In this document: positions 53,001 to 62,104 of the stretch, in pieces | Numbering within the stretch: position 1 is the first letter of the stretch | How the letters are laid out: each line of letters begins with the position of its first letter | Assembly: GCA_947846985.1 (NCBI GenBank) | Contig: CANTUZ010000008.1 | Coordinates: forward strand, 43,170,817 to 43,234,816 | Length of the DNA: 64,000 nucleotides | Source of the DNA: Fratercula arctica | Lineage: Eukaryota; Chordata; Aves; Charadriiformes; Alcidae | Reading direction: 5' to 3' | Notes under the pieces: generated by a model | The model's database searches: none | The model's input: the letters and a program-made list of their open reading frames with translations, nothing else | What the model was told of the DNA's origin: nothing | Program-made: the position numbers and the translations under genes

Positions 53001-56000
53001 TTTACAAGGGTTTACATCCCATGTATGGGATAAAGAGGAGTTTATTTTGAGGAGCAGAGAGGGGGAAGGAAACACTCACTCCAGGAGTGCAACAGCAGAT
53101 ATCCCAGTCAGCAGGACTCTGTTGTGGAGAAGAGAGAAAAACACTTCCTAAATCTTTCTCCTTTACACACGCTCTCCATCACTTACCCTGTGGCTCTGAC
53201 AGCCCAGCTGGGCAGGAGCCGGGGGAGTTAGACAGTAGTTCCCAAATCCCTGTAGAGAGCTGTCCCCACACGCGTCCTGGGGGACTGCCAGCTTGGCTCA
53301 CTCATCACACTGCTTCCTTGCTGCTGCTTCTGTGCAAGGTTCGCTGTACCGCACTGTAGATATTTTGGGGTGATTTTTTTAAGTGTTTCTTTAGAAGTCT
53401 GTTCAAGGATAGTCATATAAGGCCATACCTCTTGCATTTATTCCTACCTTTTAAGGGAGACTAGGAAGTTTAACAAGCAAAAAGACTAGTCTAATCATCG
53501 TGAAAAGAAAAAAACTGAAAGGCTGTGGATTGCATCATGGTTATTGTTGGTCACTTTGCGAGGATGGAGGAAGAAAAATAATATTTTAGCTTCATTCCAA
53601 TACCAAGAACATCTTTCTTTTGAGGAATATTTATTCTATTTTCAAGCAGCCTTAGCCTTGCTAATAACAGTTGAGAGAGGAAAAAAGTGCTAGACCTCCT
53701 ATCCCCTGCTCGGGTGCAGTCCTTGCTTTTGAGGGAGGCTCTAGTCTGTGCTTCCTCATGAAGACCACTAGTCTATCTGCCACTTTCTTTCATTTGAAGG
53801 AATTATTATGAATAAATGCACGCTAGAAAATTTCCAGCTTGGTCAGGTAGGCTGATTCAGGTTCATGTTTTCTTTGCAGCTTCCTTAGTTACCCCTGTCA
53901 GAGGGATAACTTCTCTTAAAATACTACTTGTGGTGTGCCCACATCTTTTACCACTTTCTTCTGAAGAAAAAAAGTTTTTCAGCAGTGTAGATAAAAAGGT
54001 TCTTGGTTTAATTTCCTCTGCTTTTTAAAATATCTTACTGGTATTTGTTCTATTTTGAAACTCTGGGAGTTTGATTTTTCAGTTTGTGAGGAGGGATTCA
54101 AATTCAAGATTCAGATCTAGTTCTCTCTTGTACCTATTTTTTACTTTCAAAGGAGAATTTGCAAGCAACGTAGTGATACAGTGCAGTGGGACTGGCCCAC
54201 TAGTGCACAGGCTTCTGGAAGTGTAATTGTCCTTGTGGTTCTAAGTCGTGCCTTCAGAGTTTCCATATTACCAAGGGTCTTGCCCAAAAGTATGTCAGTG
54301 GTTGCAGCATCCCTTGAGCATAAAAGCGTCTCTTTAAATCTGCACTCTGGTAACTGGAAAATTGTAGTTTGCATTGAAGAAGTTTGGGTTTCTGGTATTT
54401 CTGCCGATAAACTGGAACAAACGCTCCTGCCCTTTTAATTAAGATATAGGAGCACTTAATAAAAAAATCTCTGAGACATCCATGTGATTCCCCAGGAAAA
54501 AAACAGGAGAAGTGCTTCGTTTATTTCTTCACTTAAATGTTGCAACTAATAAACCTTTCAGACCTACTTTATGTTTTACTCAGAAGTACAATAGGAGATG
54601 CAGCAAAAACCTTGGGGGGAAACAATCTTTTACAGGTCATCTTTAGTCTTGTGACAAAATATCTAGTTAGATCCATATCAAATTGTAATAAATTATTTTT
54701 TTTAGTTAACAAAATATATTGAAAGTTTCTGTCCAGGCAGGTCCTGAAGGCATATAAGGCTAAGGTTGTATGTAAATAAAAATTGTTTAATGCCCACCCT
54801 TTGGGCCTGCCCTCAGACCTCTTATTGTTCTGAACATCAAGCCTGCTTCTTATGTTCACATTATTTCTTTCTACGTAATTTGTAATTGTAATTTCTTTTA
54901 ATGTTTTTTCCGGAAAGGCTTTTCAGAGAGAGACCTATTTTTCTTAAGCCTTCCTGCCTTACAACAGCAGGTAAATTCCTTACCACTTGAGATGTTTTGC
55001 AGACTAACTCTCGGTTAGAGCTCCCTCGGGGAATGAATTACATTGCCCTGCCGTAGCCTTTGCTGGAGAGAGAAAGAAGAATGTACCGTGAACTTACCTC
55101 TAGGCTCCCAGCAGTAACAATTTCCAAAAGCATTCATCACCTGTACCCGAAAGGCTGAACTGAAGGCTTTGCAGATTACAGAAGTGCACAGTGGGCTCCC
55201 CACCGTGCGGGGTTTGTGCAGGAGTTGGTCAAGAGGGGCAGATCCCAGACTCACTCTCACTTGATACCCTCCAGAGCTTGTTTTCATGAAGAACAGTTCT
55301 GGAGGAACTGTGAGTTTATTCCAGAGTAAGACAACCTTGCTCTTTCTTACTTCAACTTTGAACACCAAAAAAAGTGCTGTTAATCTGCAAAGTGTGTGTG
55401 CCTGCACTGGGGTTTGTTCGGGAACATTCCTTAGGTTCGAGTCCTCCCTTGATCTGAGTTGTCTTGTCAGCCCTTAGAAGCGCGTAGCATTGGAGAGCTC
55501 GGAACCACTTAAGCGTACTGCCTTGGTCAGCACGTATGGCAGTGTCACTTCACAGCTGAAAATGGGTCTGGTTTTACCATGGCATAACTCTCGCTTCCTG
55601 TTAATAGAAAGATAGGTACCTTCAGATCTTACCTCCAGACAGTTACTGGAAATTATCTTGTATACTACTTAGATAACTGACAGAAAAGACTTCAGCTCTT
55701 TGCCTGTAGCAGAGGATGGCATTCATACAGTAACTGTCTTGCTGAGAGTATGATACGAGATACCCATATGAGCATTCATACAGTAACTTACGTTGCCTCA
55801 AATTTTCTTACTTACTCATGCAAAAATCGCTTCTTTGAAATGTCTGGCTGGGCTTTTTTGGGATATTGTCATCGAGTTTTCCTTCGGCTCTCAGCAGTCT
55901 CAGGTTGGAAAGGACACAAAAGTCCTTTACAACCACAAAGGTCCTTTCCAACCATGAAGATTCTGTGATTCTATGACATGTTTTCCTATATTGTCTTCAG

Positions 56001-59000
56001 CTTGACCGTGTGAAGACCCTGCTGCTATATAGACAAGCGATGGGTCCTCACAGCATTTACTCAGCACTGCCGTTCTTCATGAGTTGAAGGCCTGGAGGCA
56101 GCAATATTGCTCCTAGATTATATTACGTGGTGTTGTGTAATCGATTCCTAGACCTTTAGTGATGATGCATAATTCATTGGCACATAGGTTGCCATCTTTC
56201 TGATGTAGACTCCATTCCCTTTGGATTTCTTTTTTTTTTTTTTATTAGATATTCCTCTTCACATATATTTTGAAACATTATTAAGGAAGGATGACATCAA
56301 AGGAGAACCTGTTGATACCTCATCTTTGGGAGTGGAGTTTAAAGTATCTCCAGACAATGGTATGTAAAGCAAAATATTTTAATATTTGCAAGACTGTTTT
56401 TCATTCATTTGCCCGTACTCTCTGCACTGAAGAGGTTCAATTTATAAACTCACCACAAAGCAGGTTATCAGAGAAGGTAATGGGCTAAGGCTTTACATAG
56501 AGGAGGAATCTCTTCCCAGACCATAGTGTCAAGTTCTCTTGTTGCACTGAAATGATCTCATCAGAGTCGTGGGAGGGCAGTAATACAAGCGGGGGGAGTT
56601 TGGACCATGGGTTCTCTGCAGACACAGGTGCCTGACTGCAGTGCTGTTTACTCTTTGGATTCCTATCAGAAATCTGGTTTTTTCCATTATAAATAGTTAA
56701 GCAGTTGAGATTGCTTGTAAATTGCACCAATGGAAAATAAGTTTTCAACTCAATACGTGCTTTTTCTGTTTTAGACTATAATCAACATAATGTTTCCGTC
56801 AAACAATGGAGCAGTGGCTGTTTATCTAATTCCAAATCTCCGTCAGTGTCAGGAACATCTGACCAGCTGTCGGAAGGAAGAAAGAAAAGACATCTAAGTG
56901 AGACAGCAGTAGGTAAGAAAAAAATGGTATTGTTTAAGACAGCACTACTTCTTTAAAAATATGTTCTGTATAAATTAGTTTGTTATCACTGGGCTTTTGA
57001 GAATTAGTTTTAAGTTGTCTCCAAAAAGGCTACTGTATGAAACTTTACAGAAATGAAGAAATGTAGTTACACCACCATGAAAATAACGTGCTATTTTAAA
57101 GCATAGTAATCTTTCTCTTTCTTCTTGAGTATATATTACAAAACGAGACCAGCTTCTGTATTTTATTTTTGGAATACTCTTAAAGGAAACTGCTCAGCAG
57201 TCCAGCTGTGTTTTTCTAATACTGGGTGTCATTATTTTTAATATGAAGGGGTTTTTCTATAGTAGTCAGAGAAACAGAGTGAATTGCAAAGTTATCTGTC
57301 AAATCATGTGCCCAACCAAACATTTACTCTTCCTGGCATCTCTGGTCAGCTATGTTTCATTTGTTGCATGCTCCATTTGTGGTTCTGGTTTCCTTCCAGA
57401 CTGTTAAGAGGACTTGCGGGTAGTCAGTGCATATAATTAGTGTTTTCACCCTTGTTACCTTTATATTTTAAGCCATTAAACCTTTGCTTCAGCACTTGGT
57501 AAGTTAATAGAAAGTGCCCTGAAAGTTCTGTAGAATAATGTGATCATTTTAGGGACAAAAAATTCAGTGTACCATTGTAAAGAAATAAAGCGTTGTGGAA
57601 AAAAGAACTTCTGTTGCATATCCAGGTAAAACTGCTAGTGTAATCTTGCAATAGAGGTGGAGATACGGAAATTACTGCAGAGATGATTTAACAAAAAATT
57701 ATGATCTGTTAAAACAAAACAAAACAAAACAAAACAAAAACCCAACAAACAAAACAAACACAACCCCAAACCAAAAAACCCTATTGATTAGAAAGTTACA
57801 TGAGAGAATAAAAGGTGGTTTTGGACAGACTGAAAACTGTCTCTGATTCAGATGAAGTTGTTTTTTTTTTCTCTGCATCACTCCCCTTGTGCATTACAGT
57901 CCTCCCCTTTGCTGTAGAGTCTTCTCTTAGGCCCTGTGTCTGTCTGCGGGGGGTGCTGTGCCCTGTCCCCTTCTCACCATCAGAGATCCTTTTTGCCACG
58001 CCACCTGCTCCCATAACCAGTCTCTGGTGCCCAAAAGGTGGATGCTGACACTGCTTCTGGCAACCAGGTTTCCCTAAGTGTACTATCATGCACGCTGAAA
58101 TCAACAATTGGCGTTACTTGGGAGCATCCAGAAGAGGGAAAACTTCTTGCTGTAAACCTTTTGAAGTTACAGTTAGTCTTCTGCCAATAGTATTTAGTTC
58201 TTTGAGTTAATGGAAGAAAAAAAGCAATCTTTTATCATGAGGATCATCGTTTCATTTCCCAATGCCAGAAAACTGCTGTGTGGTGTATTCATGAGTAGCA
58301 GCAGAAGTTCTAGTTTATTAGTGCTACGGATGTAGTACTACATATTTATTCCTAATTTGGGCTCTGTCTAAGAGAAATTATCCATGGGGAAGGTCAGCCT
58401 GATGAACCAGGCCAAAAATAAAAGCTGTGTGCCAGGGAGTTGCAGAGCTGCCTGGGAGATGAGAGTTCATGTCCTTGACCCAGCCTGTGCGACACAGTCT
58501 TTAGGATCAGTCTTACCTCTTTTTCCATGTTGGAATACACTGATCTTTTTACTAGTTGTATATTAAATCTGAGTTCTTTTTTGTTGCTGGCGATTAAGGT
58601 AGAAGGAAAGCAGAACACAGGTGGTTAAATTCCGAGTCTCCCTAAATGCAGCTTACAGTGTGACTGAATAAGAGAAAACAAGAATTACAGTTTGTCTGGA
58701 GCAGTGCATCACTACTAGAAGAAACCATACATAGGTGGTATCTAGTTTTATTTGTTACTCTTGCTGCCAGTTTTATTTTATGAAGGAAGAAACCTCCATT
58801 GAGCGCTCGGTGAACAGGCACGTCAGTGAGCTGCAGCCCAGGTTGGGGAGCACCGTTAGGGACGCTGGAGCGCTCCACTAACTCTGAGTGATTGCTTTTG
58901 CTGTCTGTGCAGTCTATGGCAGGTTCCAAAAAGAGAAGCAGGATTTGCCCATATGAAGCTGGTTCCAGAAGTAGAAATCCTTTGTAGAAGGAGAGGGATG

Positions 59001-61879
59001 AGTTTTGTGGAACAATGACAGGATGAGTAACAAGTGTGTATTTAGATGGCTTTTTTTAGTATTCGTTAAATTGTAAGTGGTTAGCTGTGGGCTTCTAGAA
59101 ATGACTTTACTATTACTGTATGGAAAAATATCTTTAGTCTAATAGACAACAGCCAGTATGCATTTTTGTTGTTGTTATCTTTTGTGACAGGCGAACGTAA
59201 TGCTAGGTTTGAGACATTCTGCTTTCAACATGCAGAACCAGAATCCCAGAGCAGTTTTACTGCTGCGACCAATGTCAATGTGATGTCTAGGCCCACTCAC
59301 AGCACTTCATCACAGGTAAACCAAAAATATATTGCTGTCCTAACTGAAATATCATCAGAGAGTTGTGCAAACTAATAATCCAAAACCACATGCCTTTTAC
59401 ATCTAATTTAGTGTTAAATTACAGTACAGAGCATTTTTACAGTGAATTAAGTGTATTACATTAAGTAATTTATTCCAGATTGAGTATGCGGTGTTCCTAA
59501 AACAGATACTTGCTTGTAAAAGAATTTTGCAATCATATAACTGGAGTGTAAGTTTAGTTTATTGGCATTGGGCCTTTCATTTTTATTTTTTTTCCAAATT
59601 TCATTAATATACTGTGATTTATGTTCCCAATTTTATGCAAGGGCTCTTATGACCCTTTTTTCTTGGTGCAGCTACATAAAATGGCCTCATGGTGCAAATG
59701 TAGTCACAGAATTTGTTAACTCTCAGCTTCACTATTTAAAATGTTTTGTGCAGAGCTACAGGCAAAGTCTGTGGCATATAAATTTGCTAAGGAGCAGCAC
59801 AGCTCTGGTTCAGTGAAGTACCTGCAGAAACACACTTTGTTTTATTGGAATTCATTGAGAATTTCATAATAATACTCAGATTCAGTCCCACAGTTCTGCC
59901 AAGCCTAGTATTATACTGGTGCTCTCAAGTCGTCATGTTTCAGTCTGGTGATGAGTCCTGGAGAGCTGAGTTTAAATTCCCCCCGCATTTTTGACAGTGG
60001 ACACTCCACACTCCTCCTTTTTTTCCCTTGCTTGAGCAGACCATCGTCAGAAACCACCTAAATAAGCATTTTAGAATGGACTGCTTCCATTAACGTTCAG
60101 CTAAAAATTGAAATCTTGTAATATAGAATGTACCGTGATTTAAAACTAAGCTTTCTCCTGCAATCTAGGAACTTCAGTTTTTGACCCATGTAGGTTCCAT
60201 GCACTAGTGGGCAAAGAGCTCCACCGGGAATCCCACTATGATCATGGCAAAGAAATTCAATTTCTGTCTTTCTCACGTCTTCCAGAAAACCACTTTCCAT
60301 GTAGGCTGTTCTTCACTACTAAATGTAGCTTCATTCTTTTGGGATTCTTAATTGTATCATACTGAAGCACCACTGGGGCTATGGGTTAGTAGATAGATTA
60401 TAGAAGGTCGTCTTTGTAGACAGAACATTATGAAGAAGGATTATTAACTTCAAAGTTCACATAAGTACGCAGAATTAACTGTAACCGAAATCAAGAAAGG
60501 AAAACTCCCACCAATTTCGGTAAGAGTCATGCCAGCAAGAAGTAAAGCTCAGAGATGAGATAGTTTTAAGATTTGTTGAGGTTCCGTTGGGGCGGGGGAA
60601 AGTCAGAAGTCACAAAGCCACTAGAAAATGTGTTCAAGTTACAGACTGTCTCCTCGTGCAGTTCTAATGTTTCTTAGCTAACATGTAGATCCTGCGATTT
60701 GAGCTGATGAATCTCGTCTTGTATTGACTATATTACACAGCATAACTCCAGGAGGAGGTTGAGAAGCGAGAGCTCCTATGATATAGACAACATTGTTATT
60801 CCAATGTCTCTGGTGGCACCATCAAAGTTGGAGAAACTACAGTACAAAGAAATCCTTACCCCAAGGTTTGTTCGTGGCCTCCTTAGCTGCAAAGAAGATA
60901 CCAAAATGAACATGAGAACGTTAACTAAGAATATATTTAACATGTAGTTAGATAATTTTATAATATTAAGATGATCTTTTCCTGCGCTCTGGGTTTTTTC
61001 TGTGCACTTCAATGTGCATGATGGGAGTGGTGGGAAGACTGGATAGCTGATAGCACAAGTCTGATACACACAGGGAGGTGGCAGATGCATTGGCTAAAAA
61101 TAGAAGTGGGTTTATATCATCGTAATTGTAGTGATATTCATGGCCTTAAATGTGTGCCATAAGGCTGACATGCTCTGAACGGTTATTTGGAGGTTACTGT
61201 TTCTGTGTATTATGTTTCCTAAGAAAATAGTTAACTATTTTCAGTGAATTAAACAGAAATGGTTTTAGCATAAATTTTTAAAATTTATCCATTCTGATAC
61301 AGTAGAATAAGCTTAATGTATTTTTTCCATACAGTGTAAATGTACCATCCATGATTCTAGAGACACTTCTTTTTTTTTTTTTCTTTTTTTTTTAAGAAAA
61401 AGAACATCTTTAGATTTCTAACACAGGGTAATTGACCTCCTGTGCTGTAATTCTGTGGCTTACTAGCAAATTGCCTGAAATGGCTAGATGCAATTGTTCC
61501 ATATTTTAAGTCTCTAATTTGTATTTGTTTTTATGTTATCTTTAAAGTTGAATATTATTAATATTTAGTTTTATTAGCTTAAAGACTGTTGGGAAAAGGA
61601 AAGGTTAGATACTGGGTTGGGAAAGGAAAATCTAAATTTCAGGCATCTGTTATCAGCACCTTAAAATTGAAATTATTTTATTTGAAAGCAATTTTGAAGC
61701 ACAAGCAGTGTTGAAGAAGGACTCATGAACATTATAGTGTAGAAATAGAATAGTTGTCTCTACTGTTGAAATAATGAAACAGCATTTAGGTAAATTAATT
61801 TGACTCTTCTTGTCTCATTTCTAGCTGGAGAGTTGTTGAATTTCAACCTTTAGAAAGATCTCATACAGATGAAGAAGAG
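12987..61879 (+). CDS. KANSL1L: KANSL1L, KAT8 regulatory NSL complex subunit 1-like (spliced CDS, 3' end outside window)
   Basis: KANSL1L is the paralogue of KANSL1, the scaffold of the nuclear NSL complex that positions the histone acetyltransferase KAT8/MOF. The paralogue itself is poorly studied, and a KAT8-related chromatin role is inferred from the PEHE domain. Eleven coding exons join without a stop into 823 codons. Visible parts are an acidic/Ser-rich N-terminal region, a coiled-coil-like helix at residues 219-274, a second conserved helix with [19 protein letters not shown] (377-395), the motif [20 protein letters not shown], a basic [11 protein letters not shown] patch (538-548), a GRKKRHLSE patch (710-718), and the PEHE start from [20 protein letters not shown] (767-786). 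The human protein is about 987 residues as I recall, so about 165 residues remain beyond 64000. The start MTPALREA matches the human start and has A at -3. The exon phases are all consistent. Confidence 0.95.
14840..14857 (+). repeat. T18 homopolymer
   Basis: An 18-base T run lies about 770 bases into KANSL1L intron 2. Confidence 0.8.
15294..15352 (+). repeat. Two adjacent short tandem duplications
   Basis: AGCTTCAGTT occurs at 15294 and 15309 (period 15). Immediately after it GTTGTATCAAATCG occurs at 15319 and 15339 (period 20). They look like local replication-slippage duplications inside the intron. Confidence 0.8.
20700..21180. other. GC-rich intronic block of unknown origin
   Basis: About 480 bases stand out sharply from AT-rich flanks, with G runs (20879-20888), C runs (20944-20952) and roughly twenty CpGs by eye. 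Open frames run through it on both strands, including 165 codons on the minus strand, but the composition alone (few stop codons) explains them and no domain is recognisable. It could be an old GC-rich repeat such as an LTR, an intragenic regulatory element, or a minor promoter. Confidence 0.55.
26305..26326 (+). repeat. (TTTA)n microsatellite
   Basis: Four uninterrupted TTTA units with a T-rich end lie inside intron 2. Confidence 0.8.
27404..27423 (+). repeat. (TTGG)5 microsatellite
   Basis: Five perfect TTGG units follow a G-rich stretch (GGTTTGGGGGGTGGGTGG). This sort of G/T-rich strand bias recurs in several introns here. Confidence 0.85.
29457..29598 (+). CDS. KANSL1L: KANSL1L exon 3
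   Basis: The exon completes the split Ala codon and encodes [20 protein letters not shown] followed by [20 protein letters not shown] and RQIRATK. This segment is nearly identical to mammalian KANSL1L and KANSL1 and is predicted helical. It is 142 bases long, entering in phase 2 and leaving in phase 0. The acceptor is a tandem CAGCAG, so an alternative start at 29460 would remove one Ser. The donor is AAG/GTATTG. Confidence 0.95.
29599..33362 (+). other. KANSL1L: KANSL1L intron 3
   Basis: The intron runs from a GTATTG donor to a TTGTCTAG acceptor. It contains (TTG)6 at 29675-29692 and G/T-rich stretches near 29940-30000. There is no gene or clear transposon. Confidence 0.75.
29675..29692 (+). 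repeat. (TTG)6 microsatellite
   Basis: Six perfect TTG units lie about 80 bases into intron 3. Confidence 0.85.
33363..33560 (+). CDS. KANSL1L: KANSL1L exon 4
   Basis: This 198-base exon (phase 0 at both ends) encodes residues 411-476, from [20 protein letters not shown] to [22 protein letters not shown]. The last segment is one of the most conserved stretches of the KANSL1 family. The acceptor is TTGTCTAG and the donor CAG/GTAAAG. Because it is symmetric and a multiple of three, it could be skipped in frame, though its conservation argues that it is constitutive. Confidence 0.95.
33561..36288 (+). other. KANSL1L: KANSL1L intron 4
   Basis: AT-rich intron ending in a strong TTTTTTCCAG acceptor. 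It contains a splice-competent 77-base segment at 34423-34499, described separately, and a TTG-rich stretch near 36080-36105. No other gene was seen. Confidence 0.75.
34423..34499 (+). other. KANSL1L: Candidate cryptic or poison exon in KANSL1L intron 4
   Basis: The segment is flanked by a good pyrimidine tract with TTTGATAG acceptor and an AAG/GTAAAC donor. It stays open in the phase required after exon 4 ([20 protein letters not shown], then AGNCT). Its length of 77 is not a multiple of three, and joining it to exon 5 gives a TAA five codons later. The human protein has no matching residues. It is either a chance match or a regulatory exon that triggers nonsense-mediated decay. Confidence 0.35.
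36289..36410 (+). CDS. KANSL1L: KANSL1L exon 5
   Basis: The 122-base exon encodes residues 477 onward: [20 protein letters not shown], then [20 protein letters not shown] and two bases of the next Arg codon. It matches the mammalian segment [20 protein letters not shown] closely. It enters in phase 0 and leaves in phase 2 at CAG/GTAGGT. Confidence 0.95.
36411..41056 (+). other. KANSL1L: KANSL1L intron 5
   Basis: The intron runs from a GTAGGT donor to a TTGCAG acceptor. Sequence is mixed, with no recognisable gene, RNA or transposon. Confidence 0.7.
41057..41258 (+). CDS. KANSL1L: KANSL1L exon 6
   Basis: This exon of 202 bases completes an Arg codon and encodes [40 protein letters not shown] and [20 protein letters not shown] through ACYWNQQ (residues 517-584). 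The basic run at 538-548 is a plausible nuclear localisation signal. The human counterpart has KKKRKDRTRLKS at the same place. The donor is CAG/GTAGGC. The frame stays open for 62 more codons into the intron, to a stop at 41445-41447. Confidence 0.94.
42390..42409 (+). repeat. (AATCC)4 pentanucleotide repeat
   Basis: Four tandem units occur, the third with a C-to-T change at its last base. It is a short intronic microsatellite. Confidence 0.8.
45681..45692 (+). repeat. (TG)6 microsatellite
   Basis: Six TG units follow two T-rich runs in intron 6. Confidence 0.75.
51898..52060 (+). CDS. KANSL1L: KANSL1L exon 7
   Basis: The 163-base exon encodes residues 585-638 plus one base, from [20 protein letters not shown] to [17 protein letters not shown]. 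The ELDSSFH-VLS core is shared with mammalian KANSL1L; the first half is poorly conserved. It has a CTTGCAG acceptor and a CAG/GTAAGT donor, entering in phase 0 and leaving in phase 1. Confidence 0.93.
55719..55788 (+). repeat. 17-base direct repeat pair
   Basis: GCATTCATACAGTAACT occurs at 55719-55735 and again at 55772-55788, 36 bases apart. It lies about 100 bases upstream of the CR1 fragment. It may be a local duplication rather than a target-site duplication, because the intervening 36 bases do not look like an element. Confidence 0.8.
55895..55978 (+). mobile_element. CR1-type LINE, 3' end fragment
   Basis: GGTTGGAAAGGACACAAAAG, then CCTTTCCAACCATGAAG, closes with ATTCTGTGATTCTATGAC. 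The GGTTGGAAAGGAC motif and the terminal tandem ATTCTRTG-like octamers are the hallmark of chicken-repeat-1 non-LTR retrotransposons. Their 3' ends finish in this microsatellite rather than poly(A). The fragment is in the + orientation and severely 5'-truncated, with no reverse-transcriptase sequence. It is the main evidence that the host is a bird or reptile. The 5' boundary is approximate. Confidence 0.8.
56249..56359 (+). CDS. KANSL1L: KANSL1L exon 8
   Basis: The 111-base exon (phase 1 both ends) encodes [20 protein letters not shown] and [17 protein letters not shown] (residues 639-675). The human segment DVPLHFHFETLLKKTEIKGN aligns with the first part. It is symmetric, so it could be skipped in frame. 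The donor is ATG/GTATGT. Confidence 0.93.
56360..56774 (+). other. KANSL1L: KANSL1L intron 8
   Basis: A short 415-base intron ending in a CTGTTTTAG acceptor. Nothing notable lies inside. Confidence 0.85.
56775..56912 (+). CDS. KANSL1L: KANSL1L exon 9
   Basis: The 138-base exon (phase 1 both ends) encodes [20 protein letters not shown] followed by [20 protein letters not shown] and LSETAV (residues 676-721). The [11 protein letters not shown] motif is conserved in mammals and is a basic, possibly nuclear-targeting patch. The rest is low-conservation, Ser-rich sequence. The donor is TAG/GTAAGA. Confidence 0.94.
56913..59190 (+). other. KANSL1L: KANSL1L intron 9
   Basis: The intron includes an (AAAAC)n repeat with an A/C-rich tail at 57711-57780. 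No gene was recognised; the open frames near 57800-58100 on both strands have no family features. Confidence 0.75.
57711..57780 (+). repeat. (AAAAC)5 microsatellite with A/C-rich tail
   Basis: Five AAAAC units are followed by about 45 bases built only of A and C, apart from the final junction. It may be the decayed tail of an inserted element in the minus orientation, or simple slippage. Confidence 0.8.
59191..59315 (+). CDS. KANSL1L: KANSL1L exon 10
   Basis: The 125-base exon completes a Gly codon and encodes [20 protein letters not shown] and [21 protein letters not shown] (residues 722-763). It aligns with mammalian ...GERTKLEESDFQHTESGSHS. It enters in phase 1 and leaves in phase 0 at CAG/GTAAAC. 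Confidence 0.93.
59316..60740 (+). other. KANSL1L: KANSL1L intron 10
   Basis: A 1.4 kb intron between GTAAAC and TTACACAG. No gene or repeat of note was seen. Confidence 0.8.
60741..60865 (+). CDS. KANSL1L: KANSL1L exon 11 (PEHE domain start)
   Basis: The 125-base exon encodes [20 protein letters not shown], then [20 protein letters not shown] and P plus two bases (residues 764-804). It is almost identical to human KANSL1L and marks the start of the PEHE domain, which in KANSL1 and MSL1 contacts the KAT8/MOF acetyltransferase. The donor is AAG/GTTTGT, a weaker GTTTGT type. Confidence 0.95.
60866..61824 (+). other. KANSL1L: KANSL1L intron 11
   Basis: A 959-base intron with a GTTTGT donor, T-rich runs at 61368-61393 and a TCATTTCTAG acceptor. 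Nothing else was seen. Confidence 0.8.
61825..61879 (+). CDS. KANSL1L: KANSL1L exon 12 (PEHE domain continued)
   Basis: This short 55-base exon completes a Ser codon and encodes [18 protein letters not shown] (residues 806-823), aligning with human WRMVVLQPLDEYNLGKEE. It leaves in phase 0 at GAG/GTAGGC. The next expected exon (human IEDLSDEVF onward) was searched for by eye up to 64000 and not found, so the rest of the PEHE domain and the stop are outside the window. Confidence 0.93.
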
Positions 61880-62104
61880 GTAGGCTGTATTTTAATTAAA
61901 CCACCAGTTTTTAATAAAACTAGATATAATATATAACTGGGATAATCAGTATATATGTATCAGTCACTGACTGCATGCAAATCTGGTAAGTTTCAAATTT
62001 CAAAAATAAAGTATAAAGTACCAGATTGTGAAAATGTGTCTCATCCCAACCTGCTCACCCCTATGTTGGATGACGGAACTGTGAGTATCTCCATTAATAA
62101 TCGT

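Larger units (their letters stand above)
52061..56248 (+). other. KANSL1L: KANSL1L intron 7
   Basis: The intron contains a 17-base direct repeat (55719-55735 and 55772-55788) and the CR1 tail at 55895-55978. It ends in a long T run and the ATTAG acceptor. No gene was found. Confidence 0.75.

Noticed and set aside
55434..55444. GGTTCGAGTCC resembling a tRNA B box
   Set aside because: No A box or cloverleaf can be placed upstream, and no terminal T run follows at the right distance.
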